In this document: piece after piece, positions 45,862-58,550 of the stretch | Layout of the letters: every line of letters begins with the position of its first letter | Numbering within the stretch: position 1 is the stretch's first letter | Assembly (NCBI GenBank): GCA_949592205.1 | Contig: CATIUR010000006.1 | Span: forward strand, 68,382,001-68,446,000 | DNA: 64,000 nt | Reading direction: 5' to 3' | Source of the DNA: Helichrysum umbraculigerum | Taxonomy: Eukaryota > Streptophyta > Magnoliopsida > Asterales > Asteraceae | Notes under the pieces: model-generated | What the model was told of the DNA's origin: nothing | What the model saw: only the letters and a program-made list of their open reading frames with translations | Database searches by the model: none | Program-made: the position numbers and the translations under genes

Positions 45862-46708
45862 CTAAAACTCTTGCGAAGCAGAGCCCATTTCACCTTTATC
45901 TTTACCAAGCTTCTTTGGTAGTAAGTTTGAATGAATGTTTGGTAAAACACCACCATTTGCAATTGTCACAGACCCCAACAGCTTGCTTAACTCTTCATCA
46001 TTTCTCACCGCCAACTGTATGTGCCTTGGCACAATTCTAGTTTTCTTGTTATCCCTTGCCGCATTCCCTGCTAACTCCAAAACCTATATCCAAAATACAA
46101 AACCAAATTAGCGAAATACACACACATATATGCATAGGATTAAGGATACGATAAGATGACTGCTTTTAACATGAGTACGAATTGATTCAGTATATATAAG
46201 TAATTTTGATTCACAATTTCAATACGCAAACATTAAAATTGTTTGCTTTAGTCCTATGAATGTACAATATACATCGAACTGCAATTATTATAATTATAGT
46301 AACAAAAGAATGTGATAAACCCTAATGATACCAAATCTAAATTAATCATAAATTGCGATGTATTTTCCTTGCCGCATATGTATTGACCACCCGATTAAAT
46401 AATACAGTAATACAATAAAATTCTGGATCAAAATACAATAAAAATACGCATATACATATACATATAAACATATATGAATGAATTGGAAAATGATATCGGC
46501 GACGAAAAAGTACCTCAGCGGCGAGATATTCAAGGACGGCGGCAAGATAAACAGGAGCTCCGGCACCGACACGCTCGGCGTACTTACCGGCCTTGAGGAA
46601 TCTAGCAATCCGACCGACGGGGAATTGAAGACCGGCTTTTGAAGATCGAGATACGGATTTAGTAATTTTAGGTTTTCCCCTTCCTCCTTTCTTCGTTTCG
46701 GAACTCAT
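45862..46708 (-). CDS. Histone H2A.X, two exons, 138 aa
   Basis: This nucleosome core histone variant is phosphorylated on the C-terminal SQ serine at DNA double-strand breaks. Exon 1 (46708-46514, 65 codons) encodes the N tail and the start of the fold: KAGLQFPVGRIARFLKAG, then YAERVGAGAPVYLAAVLEYL. Exon 2 (46083-45862) gives LELAGNAARDNKKTRIVPRH, LAVRNDEELSKLLG and VTIANGGVLPNI. The protein ends GSASQEF, the H2A.X signature, and lacks the SPKK tail of plant H2A.W. The intron (430 bp) is at the position common to plant H2A genes, after the codons for EYLAAE. The start MSSETKKGG was chosen over an in-frame upstream ATG at 46801 because it gives the family N terminus. Transcription is co-directional with the AT74-type gene. 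Confidence 0.95.
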
Positions 46709-46917
46709 TTTTGTAAGTGGATCTGAACGATCGATAAACCCTAACCCTAGTTTCAAATACAGAGAAAAGTGATTTTGAATAGTGGGAGTTGGTGTCAGCA
46801 TGCGGGTTTTAATTTATAGTAAAGCTTCTTCGTTATGATTGGTGGAAATAAATTAACACGGATTGCCAGCGTGGCGTACTTGTTTGGGTGTTATCTTCGA
46901 CTCCCTCCTCTCGATAA

Positions 46918-46930
46918 TTTTTCGCGGGAG
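46918..46930 (-). promoter_or_regulatory. Candidate E2F site upstream of H2A.X
   Basis: The plus strand reads TTTTTCGCGGGAG. TTTCGCGG fits the E2F consensus WTTSSCSS. It lies about 210 bp upstream of the H2A.X ATG, where S-phase control would be expected. A CCAAT-type word (ATTGG on plus) is nearby at about 46840. Confidence 0.45.
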
Positions 46931-49900
46931 AGTATAATTCTGTGAAAATACGAACTTACCCCTGCTCATCTCCATAATCACGAAGATGTTTTTTTACCGG
47001 TTGCGAGTTTAATGGAGTTTTTTACCAAACTGTATTTATCAAGTGGTAATGTCTTTTAAATATATCCACACCTCATATATTTATTTTCTTTTTTCTTTAT
47101 TGCTATTTACTAATTAAATAAAAAAGGACTAAAATCTATAAACAATATATTAAAACGTAACTTTCTCGGACACTCCATTCCCTTCTTTGCCCAATTTTTT
47201 CGGGACTAACTTTATTTATTTTTTTTTCACTCCTTCCAGTCGAACTTTCATCGAAAATATATTTTAGGGGTTATTAGGTAATGATTTTGTGGTGTTGATG
47301 TTTATAAATTGCAATTAACAATTGATGACAAATACACGTTCTTTTCAATTATTGTAAAATCAAAGGATGCTTAAATGTAAATTCAGAGGATGGGAACAAT
47401 CAATCAATGTTGATGATCCTTATATATATTTCTATAGTATTCAATTTTAGGATACTTGATATCGTCAAAATTATACATGTTTTTCTATTGCGATATCAAT
47501 GTTTTTAGGCTTAATTTAATAACAAATTATATAAATTGCTTCATTATTGGTTCATATTTTGTTATTAGGTTCATTTCGGAGGATAAATGCTAAAGGAACG
47601 GAATTACTACCTAATATCAATTTAGACACAATTATGAATAGTAACTTCCACTAACTAACTCTATTTATCATCTTATATTAATTATTTGTGAGATTTAACA
47701 ATAGGTAGTGTGCTAGATTGTTGGTTGGTGCCTCTCACTTATTCACAATCAACCATGGTTCGAATCTGTTTGCTTGCAAATCATTATTATTATTATTATT
47801 ATTATTATTGTAATAATTATTATTATATTTATTTCACAAACCTTTTAATACATCATATATTTTATTATTATTATTACTCTTTCTTTTTGCACATACTCAT
47901 GGGTATCACTTTTAAGAAAAAATTATATTCTGGGATAAATGAAAAGGTTAATAATCTTTTTTTGAAAGTAGAAACCTATTTTGGAAGAAAGCAAAATGGA
48001 AAGATAGACACTTATTTTGAGACGGAGATAATGATTAAGGTTTATCAACCTTTTTAAATATTCTTTGAATGGTAAGTTGGTGACAACGGAAATACTTTAA
48101 TTGATAGATATAATAAAAAAATGTTTAAAATATATTGAAGTAGATGAAAATATACTATAACTAAATAAAATACGGCTTATGTTAAGATAAAAGTTACATA
48201 ATTTAACTCTATTTATCATGTTATATTAATAATTCTTCATACGATTTACTATATCAATTACTATAAAACCAAATTTTAAATAACTAAAAGGTTATATTTA
48301 AAATTTAAAACGTAAAACTTAAAAGCTTATACAGATTATATAGATAGATATAAATAACTTCATGTTCTTTGTGGAAACTTTGCCTCAGGGAATAATACAT
48401 AATGTCGTAAACTCTCTTTCACGAGGCATCAAACCCCTCAAAGTTCCAACATATTTACTCGAAATTTGCATCATGTTTTAAGCAATCTATGTACATGTGT
48501 TGCATAAGCCGGGCATCTTTAACAATATTGTACAATCTGGGAAAAGGTAACCATCTTCCCTCAACACATGTGATATTTTAAATGGAAATAAACAATATCG
48601 ATGTGTTTAACAGTATTAAACAAAAGTTGACATCAGTCAATGATCTTAGTCTTCTCCATCTCTATCAACTTATCAATTACCCCTCCTTGATATTTTCTCT
48701 ATATTTCTCATTTATATCATCTCTAATTCTCTATATCCTTCTTTGAACCCCAACTATTTTTCTTATTTATGCACAACGGCATCTTACCATCAGAAAAGGT
48801 AACCATCTTCACTCAATACATTATTTATAAAGATATATATTACTTTGTGATTTTGTAATATGATGATATTGTGTTTTTATTCTTTTTTTATTAGTATTGT
48901 TGTTCGAACCCTACTATTTATTTTTCATTTTCTATTTATACAAGTCAGTTTTCTACCATCAAAAAGGTAACCTTACTATCAACTATATGGTTTGGTTATG
49001 TGATGGTTTTACAACTTCTGATTTAATAAGGTCACTATCCTAAATTTATCTATTGCATAAAAAGCCCTGAATTTATTTGTTGAAAACTAAAAGATTCATA
49101 TGCAACACATTTAATTGGTAGATCGTATGCTCTGTTTTATCCTAATTATTTACCCAACTTTAGTGAGAAAGTGGATGTACATGTATACACATAAGCTATA
49201 TATGTAGTTGGGTTTGTTTGGATAACATGTGTTTATAGTACGGTCTTTGTATTGTAGGCTGCTCTCAACGTTTTGTAGGTAATGGGTCATCGTAATCTTA
49301 TTACTTAGATGGATTAAACGTCTGGTATCTAAATAGTTATGTGTGAAGTATGAAGCAAGTGGGTCATATGTACAATTTTGGTCAAGTTATCAAATTATAT
49401 ATCAGCAATATTGAACAAGAAATGGTTACGATGTGTATTTCGTATATATATAATATACGTTGTGTTAAATTTAATGTCATTGGGATTGTGCATTCATATC
49501 ATATTCATACATGTTATACAAATGTAACATCAGGTTGTGCTTATATAAACAATGCTATCTACTAGATTTTATAACATTAGACGTGTCGCGTCACAATATA
49601 CCGTCATATGAAAAACTTTGCATAATAAATTACAAACGAAACATGTGCTCATGTACACTTGATGTTTATATTTGAAAATCCTGCCGCAACGCGGAGGCAT
49701 TAATATCCTTGTTCATATCGAATACTGAAGAGAAGACACAAGAATGAAGAAAACTGAATTTTATGCGAAACTTTACTGTTTGGGCCATAACTTTCTCATC
49801 CGAACTCCAAATGACTTGAATCCAAAGCCCAATTTTACTAAATTCGGAGGCCCGCAACACATCCAAAAGTTGGCATAAATGGTAAAAAAAAACTCGGCAA

Positions 49901-50517
49901 GTTACAACCTTCTTATTTGACTTTCCTAATTCAAAGGTACCATATCCCTAATATCAAACTCCACATTTAACTAACAACTTGACTCTAAAATGTATTATTT
50001 GGGCGATTTACACAATGGCATTCAAACACGATAATTCAAAAGAAGAAAGAGCTTGTCTAACCATAAAGCAAGCTCCATATCCACGCTACCTTCTTGCAAA
50101 ACCACAATCTACTCATTTTATCGTTTTAGTTCAATCGAACAATGCACCTACAACATAGAACAACTGAAGGGAATAGAAAGATAACTTCTTGAACTTAATT
50201 TTTGACTTTTGATTTGACATTTTTGGTTGAGTTTTGAGTTCGTTTTCACTCGTTGAAATTGCAACAGTTTTCTGACCAGAATATGATTTGTATTTTTGTA
50301 TATATTTGTTGTTTCAAAACTATTTTAAAACATAATTTTAACATGTTTTTGGACAAGATTATGATGAGTGAACCTTCTAACATATTTATAACAAAATTCA
50401 TGAATGAAAATTGAAGGCAAGAGTTCTTACAAAGATCTAGATGAAGAAGAAAGAAGAGATGATGATGATCTTGAGCCATGTTTCCTTGCAAAAACTTGAA
50501 GATGAAGATGGTAGCTT
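46931..50517. other. Intergenic DNA, no gene recognised
   Basis: AT-rich sequence with an ATT microsatellite (47785-47830). A phrase aaaggtaaccatcttc(c/a)ctcaa occurs twice (about 48543 and 48797), with a third partial copy near 48964. A hairpin cctgccgcaacgcggaggc lies at 49680-49698, reminiscent of Helitron 3' hairpins. The open frames here (for example 47710-48057) have biased composition and no family resemblance. Confidence 0.45.
47785..47830. repeat. ATT/AAT microsatellite
   Basis: About nine ATT repeats followed by an interrupted attattatt run. Confidence 0.85.
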
Positions 50518-51574
50518 GTTGAGTCACTGGTCGCTGACCATGATGAAGTCACTGGTCGCTGACCAAATCAACTGTTCACTACTCGGTGAAGAAATGGATT
50601 GTATCGAAGCTGCTGTTGCTGATGATAGGTTTCGCTGATCGTCATTCATTCTGCTTGATATACTGAGGAAGATTTAAAGCTCAACTTGGTGTGTCGCTGA
50701 TCAACGTCAGCGAGAGCTTTACTTCTTCAAATCAATAAAGGCAAAAGTCACTGCCAGAATAACAGCTAGTCACTGAAGATCTCTAATTCAAGTCATTCTA
50801 CAAGAGCATGTTAGCTCGCAGTGAGTGAGGAGGATTACTGCATCTTCAGGGACTATTCAATAAAGCCTCTCAATCATCAAGTACTAAAAGTACTGTACTT
50901 ATCTATACATCAGCAAGAGTGTTCCAGTTTGAAGTATGTCCGAAAGATTACGTGGTGGCGAATGATTGGTTTTAAGGTAACGAGATGTTTGCGGTAACAG
51001 AATTGGGACCCGCAGAATGTCGGTTCATCAGAGTTCAAACCAATCAAGCAGCAACACGTGTCATTCCAAGATCCTATTTTATAGGCGATATTTTAGGAAC
51101 TCTTTTAGTATAAATAGTTCAGTGTTTTGTACTGTAGAGGCTAGTCGTTTAATCGTACTTATCACTTGTGTGTCAGTGATTAGTTTGTCTAGAGTACGTA
51201 TTAACGATCCAGCGAGTGAACAGTCAGCATGTTTGTCCACTGCTGTTCATCTCATTTGTAATAGATTAGCTAAGTGTTTGAATTGGATTAACTTTGGTTA
51301 ATCCATTCCGCATTCAACACTTGTGAATTGTATGATCAATATAATTCATCATTTTAGCTATCATTACTTTGTTACTTTGATATTGTCATATCTATAAATC
51401 TGATTATACTCTGTTGCTATTGTTTGTACTCTGTTTCTGTGAATCAATTTAAAACTCGAATAACTACGCTAAAATTTGAAATAATTTTAAATTGTATTCA
51501 ACCCCCCCCCCCCCCTTCTACAATTAAGCTTTACACTTTGTGATTCCAAACAATAGTGAATTACGGGACTCTCA
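50518..51574 (+). repeat. Probable 5' LTR of the SIRE-like copia element
   Basis: The right border (GGGACTCTCA, then AT, then PBS) is fairly firm. The left border is a guess at TGTTGAGTCACTGG. It contains a tandem agtcactggtcgctgacc pair near 50523-50560 and a poly(C) run of about 15 at 51501-51515. Confidence 0.55.
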
Positions 51575-51576
51575 AT

Positions 51577-51588
51577 TGGTATCAGAGC
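51577..51588 (+). other. Primer-binding site (tRNA-iMet type)
   Basis: TGGTATCAGAGC, 2 nt after the probable LTR end. Confidence 0.93.
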
Positions 51589-51622
51589 AGAGTTGGTTTA
51601 AATTCAATTAACCACGTCTACG

Positions 51623-54600
51623 ATGGAATCAGTAAAGTACAGCTGTGTTGACTCTGATTATCAAAAGGGAAATGGTTCTACAACCAAACCTCCAGCTTTT
51701 GATCCATCAAGGATTGAAACTTGGATGTCCCGAATGATGATGTTTTTAGACCTAATTGATGACCATCTCTCTAATATAATAACCAATGGTCCCCACATTC
51801 CAACCACAATTGTTCCTACTGTCATGGCTACAGCTACTACTCCTGCTATACCAGAAATGGTTGTGCCCAAAAGAGAGGAACAATAGTCGGATGAGGATAG
51901 ACGATTGGTTAGATTGGATAAACAAGCTAAAATCTACATAGGCATGGCACTTCCTGATGAAGTGTTCGAATCAATCAGGCTTTGTAGAACTGCTAAAGAC
52001 ATGTGTGATACCCTTAGGAATATATATATTAGAACTCCTGATATTATTCGCTGCAGGGAAGTCATTCTCACTCGCCAGTATGAGCTGTTTGCAATGGAAC
52101 CAAATGAATCTTTGTCTTCCACTTACACCAGATACCAGTCACTAATGAACAAAATGGAAAAGGCTGGTATAGGTAAGGAACAGAGATTTGTTGTTGAGAA
52201 GTTTCTTGAGTTGCTGCCAAGGAAAATCTGGGGAACCATTGTCACGTGTACCAGACAGAGAAATGATTATTCAGTTCTTAATCTCACTCAAGTCTATCGT
52301 ATTTTGCTCAACTGGGAGCAGTCAGAAAAGCAAGCTGATCAGAGTGAGCATATTCGTGCTACTCTTGGAAGTCAGAATATATCCAATGCCCTTGTAGCAG
52401 AGCTAGATGAGATCGATCAGAGACAGAAATCAAAAATGTCTAAGAAAAGTTCGAAGTCACTGATAGCTGAAGAAGAAGGTGGTCAAGATGAAGAACAGTC
52501 AGAGTACGAGTATGATGAAGGACTGGAGAAGCTTGAAAAAGATATGGCCATGATGGTTGCTAATTTCAGAAGGAACACCAGATCAAAAAGATTCGTTGGT
52601 GCTCCATCATCTGATAAATTTCAATCCAAAGGTGAATGCTACAAATGTGGCAAACCTGGTCATTTTGCAGCTGAATGTAGATTAAAGTCAGTAAACCAAG
52701 TCCCTGAACCAGTGCCAGACTTCAGAAATGATAAATATAATAAGTACAAGGCAAAATACAAGAAACTGAAGGCATTGGCTAAATCTGGAAAGAAGAAGAG
52801 AAAAGGGTTTGTCGCTGAAGAAAGTTCACTCAGCGAATCTGATTCATCTTTCTCATCCGATGATGAAGAAACAATGATTTGCTTGGACAAAGATTATTGT
52901 TTAATGGCTGATGACACTGAATTCCATGAAGACATCAAGGAAGTAGCTCAGAAATGTTCAGCATCTGGTTGGGATTCTGATAGCATCTACAAAGGTATTC
53001 TTAGAGAGACTATCTGGTATTTGGACAGCGGATGTTCCAGGCACATGACAGGATGCAAGTCTTTGCTCAGTAACTATCAGGATGAAAGAGGTCCTGATAT
53101 GGTATTTGGTGATAACAAGGTTGGAAAGACCAGAGGGTATGGAGTCCTAACCAATGGTAATGTAATGTTCAAACGAGTAGCATATGTTGAAGGTCTGAAG
53201 CACAATTTGTTAAGCATCAGTCAGTTCTGTGATTCCAAGAACAAGGTACTATTTGATCATGAAGCAGGAGTCGTTTATAACAAGAAGGGAAGTGCTGTAC
53301 TTGCTGCTAATCGAAAAGGGAATACTTATGTCGTCAATATGGATTCAGCACAGTCAGGAACATGTTTTTACTCCAGAACCGTTTCAGAAGAAAAATGGTT
53401 ATGGCATAAGCGACTTTCCCATCTGAATCTCAAAGCAATTAACAAACTGAGCAAGAATGGTTTAGTCACTGGACTACCAAAAATGTCTTATGACAAAGAC
53501 AAGCTTTGTTCAGCATGTGAAAAGGGAAAGCATCACAGCTCGTCTTTCAAAAGTAAGCAGACTTCATCAGTAACAGAATGTTTTTACTTGCTTCATATGG
53601 ATCTGTTCGGGCCAGTGAGTACTCCAAGTCTTGGAGGAAAAAGGTACTCTTTGGTGATAGTCGATGAATACTCCAGATACACTTGGGTATTTTTTCTCAA
53701 AGCCAAAAGTGAAGCTGCCAGCGAGATCATATCCTTTGGAAAGAAAATGGAAAATCTGAATGATGTCACTATAAAACATCTAAGAAGTGATAATGGCACT
53801 GAATTTCGAAATATTGATCTGGAAAGTTTTTGTGATTCAAAAGGTATTTCTCAAAATTTTTCAGCACCTAGAACACCCCAACAAAATGGGGTGGCAGAAA
53901 GAAGAAATAGAACTTTGATTGAATCTGCCAGGTCAATGCTCATTGATGCTGGTCTTAAGACCTATTTTTGGGCTGAAGCAGTAAATACTGCCTGTTACAC
54001 TCAGAATAGGGCACTGATTGTCAAAAGACACAGTAAGACATCATATGAGCTTTAAAGGGGGAGAAAACCTGACATAAGTTTTCTCCATGTTTTTGGTAGC
54101 ACTTGCTACATTTTAAACAAAAGAGATCACTTAGGAAAGTTTGATCCAAAAGCTGATGAAAGAATATTTGTTGGTTACTCAATTATCTCTAAATCTTTCA
54201 GAGTTTACAATAAAAGAAGAGAATGTATTGAGGAATCAATGGATGTTACTTTTGATGAATCATATGATGAGTCACTCACTGATCCTAAAGAATATGAAAA
54301 TCTTGTTTTTAACAAAATGGATGGTGACTTATCAAATGAAATAAAATCAAATGATAAGAAATATAAAAATTTCTCATCAGACTCTGAAGGTGAAGATAAT
54401 ATTCCTGAAATCAATTCCAGTTCTACTTTAGCTGAGAATAATTCAGGAACATCATCTTTACCTACAGATGTCCCATCATCATCAACTCAATGTCCAAACC
54501 AAAACTCGCAAAACAACAATACTCATGCTTCAAATGCTGATCTGCCCTCTGAACCCTCACAAAGTAATCAAGTCACTGCTGAACCTCAGCGAATGACTAA

Positions 54601-56128
54601 GTGGACAAAACATATTGATAATCAATTAATTATTGGTAATCCACAATCCAGGGTTCAGACAAGATCAGCAACTGCTAACTTTTGTTTGTTTGTAAGTTTT
54701 GTGTCTCTGATGGAACCAAAGAAGGTTGATGAAGCACTCACTGATCATCACTGGATAGCTGCCATGCAAGAAGAGCTATCTCAGTTTGAAAGAAATAAAG
54801 TTTGGAAGCTTGTACCACAACCCGCTGGTAAATCAGTGATTGGAACACGATGGGTATTCAGAAATAAAATGGATGATGATCGTGTGGTTACAAGAAACAA
54901 GGCTAGACTAGTTGCACAAGGTTACTGTCAGCAAGAAGGCATTGATTATGACGAAACTTTTGCACCAGTAGCTAGGCTTGAAGCAATCAGGCTATTTCTA
55001 GCTTATGCAGCTCACAAGAAGTTTAAAGTATATCAAATGGATGTGAAAAGTGCCTTTCTGAATGGCAAACTGCAGGAAGAAGTATATGTCAAGCAACCAC
55101 CTGGATTCATTGATCCAAAACATCCTGGTTATGTTTACAAACTTGATAAAGCCCTGTATGGACTAAAACAAGCTCCCAGAGCGTCGTATGATACTCTCTC
55201 TGTCTACTTGATAAAATGTGGCTACGTCAGAGGAAAAATTGACAACACATTATTAATCAAAAGAGATAAAAGAGATGTCATATTAGTCCAGATCTATGTT
55301 GATGATATCATTTTCGGGTCTACTAACAGTGATATGTGCAAGGAATTTTCTGATCTCATGACCAAAAATTATGAGATGAGCATGATGGGTGAATTAACAT
55401 TTTTCCTTGGTCTGCAAATAAAACAAACCAAAACTGGAATTTTTATAAGTCAAGGAAAATATGTTAAAGATCTGTTAAAGAAATTTGAATTTGCTAATTG
55501 CTCAACCCTTGCTACACCCATGTCACCTACAGTGAAGCTACATGCTGATCCTGATGGTAAATCTGTAAACATCACTGCTTACAGAGGTATGATTGGGTCA
55601 CTATTGTATCTAACTGCAAGTAGACCAGACATTATGTTTGTTACATATCTCTGTGCTAGGTATCAAGCTGATCCAAAGGAATCACATTTGCTCGCTGTCA
55701 AAAGGATATTCAGATATCTGAAGGGTACACCGAATCTTGGTCTCTGGTACCCATCTAGATCAGACTTCTACTTAAAAGGATATTCTGATTCTGATCATGC
55801 TGGATGCAAACTGGATAGAAAAAGCACATCTGGTAGCTGTCAATATCTTGGAGAAAAGCTAGTCAGCTGGTCCAGCAAGAAACAAAACTCTGTCTCAACT
55901 TCAACTGCAGAAGCTGAATACGTTGCTGCTAGTGCCTGTACTGCTCAAATTCTCTGGATGAGAAATCAGCTAGCTGACTATGGGTTTGACTTCAGTGAGA
56001 TACCAATCTACTGCGATAGTCAAAGTGCCATAGCCATTGCCAACAATCCAGTAATGCACTCAAGGACAAAGCACATTGATGTCAGATATCATTTCATCAG
56101 GGACCAAGTGAATGCTATTAGTTATTGA
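51623..56128 (+). pseudogene. Copia Gag-Pol, one frame with two internal stops
   Basis: A single frame runs from ATG 51623 to TGA 56126-56128. Gag starts in the first segment (PPAFDPSRIETWMSRM). TAG at 51884-51886 is followed by SDEDRRLVRLDKQAK in frame; Trp is usual before this motif. Then come the zinc knuckle CYKCGKPGHFAAEC, protease WYLDSGCSRHMTG, GAG-pre-integrase WLWHKRLSHLN, and integrase with LLHMDLFGP, LRSDNGTEF and PQQNGVAERRNR. TAA at 54053-54055 interrupts SYEL-RGRKPD, where the family has Phe-Lys. RT follows (WVFRNKMDDD, MDVKSAFLNGKL, IYVDDIIFGS), then RNase H (SDSDHAGCKLDRKSTSG, AEAEYVAASAC). It ends soon after HFIRDQV, short of the usual C terminus. Confidence 0.93.
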
Positions 56129-56973
56129 TATTTCATTATATAATTGTTATTTGCCATTTGCATGCTTATTTATTTATTTGCTATAAATTTAATAATTAAA
56201 GTTTGTATACGATATTTAACTACCATTCCTTTGAGAACGACACTCGGATTAAACTTATCATACTATACTATCACTAATAGGTTCACTGGCTATGTGATAT
56301 AGTTTTAATTAGACTTGTTTAATTGGTTTTAATAATATAAAAGTAGATTTTACACATCCGTACTTAATTGTTTTTATTTTTATAATAACTCGTTCATACT
56401 TGATTGTGATCTAGTTTTAAAATAAAATTATGATTGCGATCATTATGTTATTTTGATATAGCTTTAGTTGATTCTTTATGAGCAGCTGTAGCAGACTCTT
56501 TTAACGCATCTATTGGGGTAACATTAGGAGTATATGATCTTACCGAATAACTTGTGGTTGCTTAATTTGTTAGAGGATAAATTTGAGTTGATCGAATTGA
56601 ATTTGTTGTATACTACCTTATTGAATCAGTTTGTTGCTTGTACTCCATCAAGTAAAAAAAACAACTAAAAAGCGATTGGGGTGGTAGTGTGGCAACGAGA
56701 TTAAAATGTTATGAATTAGCAAAATAGAAATATAAATAAAATGGGTTGTCCATATATTTTACATGACATAATCATTTGATAAATATATTTCCACAATGTA
56801 ACACTTTGGTCAAAAACTCCATATTGATGCGCTTCAAGATCATTGTACATTACAAAAATATTTATTTAGGTAATTAAAGTGTTCTTTTGTATATTTGAAT
56901 AGTTGAATATTTGAATCATTATTCTAACAATTCTTAACTTTTGAGTTATTGTAACATATGAAAATATTCATTT
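56129..56973. other. Intergenic DNA between copia remnant and gypsy LTR
   Basis: No coding sequence. The phrase cctttgagaacgacactcgg (56229-56248) resembles sequence near the LTR/leader border of other plant gypsy families, so part may be another decayed retroelement. Confidence 0.35.
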
Positions 56974-57456
56974 TGTAACACCCCAAAATTCGTTGATTTA
57001 GATTAGCGGAAACATTTAGTTTGAGTACGGGAGTGCCACAATAACAAAGCATGCATACGTATCAGAGCATATGATTACAACAGAACATAATATATTAAGA
57101 TGCCAAAAGTATTAATTACAAAGTTTACGATTCATCGAATCGTACAAGTTAAAAGTAATAAGTTTACAAAAGTAGATTTCTGGAATATGACTAAAACAGT
57201 TTCAGTTATACTAGAGAAATCCATATATTTCCAAAAAGTTGGCATCCTAAAACTTCACGGGTCGCCTAATTCTCCATGTGTGTTAGCGATTCTTACATGC
57301 GCAGCTAATCCCTGAAAAACATAGTAAAAGTCAACAACTAGGTTGAGTGAATTCACAGGTTTTAAGTTTACACAAGTTGAACCAAGTTTGTAAGCACAGT
57401 TGTTATCCAAATACGTTCACAAATAGTATTGCCATAATAGTCGAGAATAAGTTTAG

Positions 57457-57608
57457 TGGAATGTTATCCAAATACACGTTTAGTGGGTTGTTCGTCCCAA
57501 GTACAAGTTTAGTGGGTTGTTCGCCCAAAGTTTAGTTTAGTAGGTTGTTCGCCCAAAGTTTAGTTTAGTGGGTTGTTCGCCCAAAATAGATACGTGGGAT
57601 GTTACCCA
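57457..57608. repeat. Hairpin array with TTGTTCG/ATGTTA loops
   Basis: Hairpins are TGGA-ATGTTA-TCCA (57457-57470), TGGG-TTGTTCGT-CCCA (57484-57499), TGGG-TTGTTCG-CCCA (57513-57527 and 57569-57583), a mutated copy at 57541-57555, and TGGG-ATGTTA-CCCA (57595-57608). They are linked by aagtttagtttag-type spacers. Confidence 0.85.
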
Positions 57609-57629
57609 AATGTCAGTTTAAAAACACGT

Positions 57630-57963
57630 GCTGGTCGTTCTCCAGCGTTTCACAAACAGTACCGGTCGTTCTCCGGCCAAATACGCACGGGTCGTTCTCC
57701 CGTTCAACAAAAACAGTTTACCGGTCGTTCTCCGGTCTAGTTACGCACGGGTCGTTCTCCCGTCCAACAAACGCATGGGTCGTTCTCCCATCCAAGACGC
57801 ACGGGTCGTTCTCCCGTCCCTTGGCCAGTCGTTCTCTGGCACTAAAATACGTAGCTGGTCGTTCTCCAGCGTTTACATAAAAGTACCGGTCGTTCTCCGG
57901 TATACCAACTAAGTTTAAAGGTTTACAGTCGATTGCAAAACAATTTACCGGTCGTTCTCCGGT
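57630..57963. repeat. Eleven 17-nt hairpins: invariant TCGTTCT loop, covarying arms
   Basis: Units begin at 57630, 57661, 57687, 57720, 57747, 57775, 57801, 57824, 57854, 57885 and 57947. Each is a 5-bp arm, TCGTTCT, and the complementary arm. Left arms are GCTGG (2 units), ACCGG (4), ACGGG (3), ATGGG (1) and GCCAG (1). In ten of eleven units the right arm is the exact complement; the unit at 57661 fails at its outermost pair only. The spacers are of varied length and sequence. Confidence 0.93.
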
Positions 57964-58550
57964 CTAGTTAAAACAGTTTGTCGAATAAGTTATCCCATTC
58001 ATTCAGTGTGTCAATATGAGAATGTTATTTCATAAATATCAGTTTGTTCAATAGTCTAATAGTTCAAAGTACTCTAATTGTTCGAGTAAACAAGTACGAT
58101 TAAACAATCATATGAGTAAAAGCAGTTATGGCAATAAGTAAAACAGTTGACTATGTTTTCCACCCCTGTTCAAAAGCAGTTAAATCAGTAAAAGTAGGGG
58201 CTGTGAACTCACCTGTTGAGTTAAGTAGTTGTGCGAGTGCTAGCAAACCTAAGCCCAAGTACAGTCCAGAATCTCCTAACGTCCTAAACGTACGAGATTT
58301 AATAAGTATGTGGATGTCTAAACTAATCATCCATGCTAGTGTTTGTACAACCAAGTTATGTCCCAAGTATTTGTTAAACGTTTACGTTGTATTTCGTTGT
58401 TTGTGAAAATGTATACGACTTGTTGGTGATGTTTTGAAACAATAGTTCAAAAATGTTATTATCTCATTTGCTACAGTACTGCTACAGTAAAATTTGACTT
58501 TTCTACAGTAACTTTGACTTTTTAAAATGTGTTTTTAGGGTTCTGACTTG

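Larger units (their letters stand above)
50518..56128 (+). mobile_element. SIRE-like Ty1/copia element lacking a 3' LTR
   Basis: A probable long 5' LTR (about 50518-51574), a PBS and a long single-frame gag-pol are present. After RNase H the sequence ends abruptly at 56128, and I could find no copy of the 5' LTR within the following 2.8 kb. The 3' end is therefore deleted or replaced. The large Gag, long LTR and RT sequence suggest the SIRE/Maximus lineage. Confidence 0.85.

Noticed and set aside
46342..46801. Longer H2A.X start at 46801 and read-through of the intron
   Set aside because: The N-terminal extension is not histone-like and the tail past 46514 is intron. The GT-AG splice restores the conserved fold exactly.
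47710..48057. 115-codon open frame
   Set aside because: It is Tyr/Phe-rich from an ATT microsatellite and has no family resemblance.
57599..57912. Two overlapping 93-94 codon frames with repeated Val-Val-Leu and Arg-Ser-Phe-Ser words
   Set aside because: They are translations of the TCGTTCT hairpin array. The repeated peptides mirror the DNA repeat.
57630..57963. CRISPR-like array
   Set aside because: Repeat and spacer lengths are irregular, the repeats are hairpins within a plant LTR, and no cas genes exist in this eukaryotic context.
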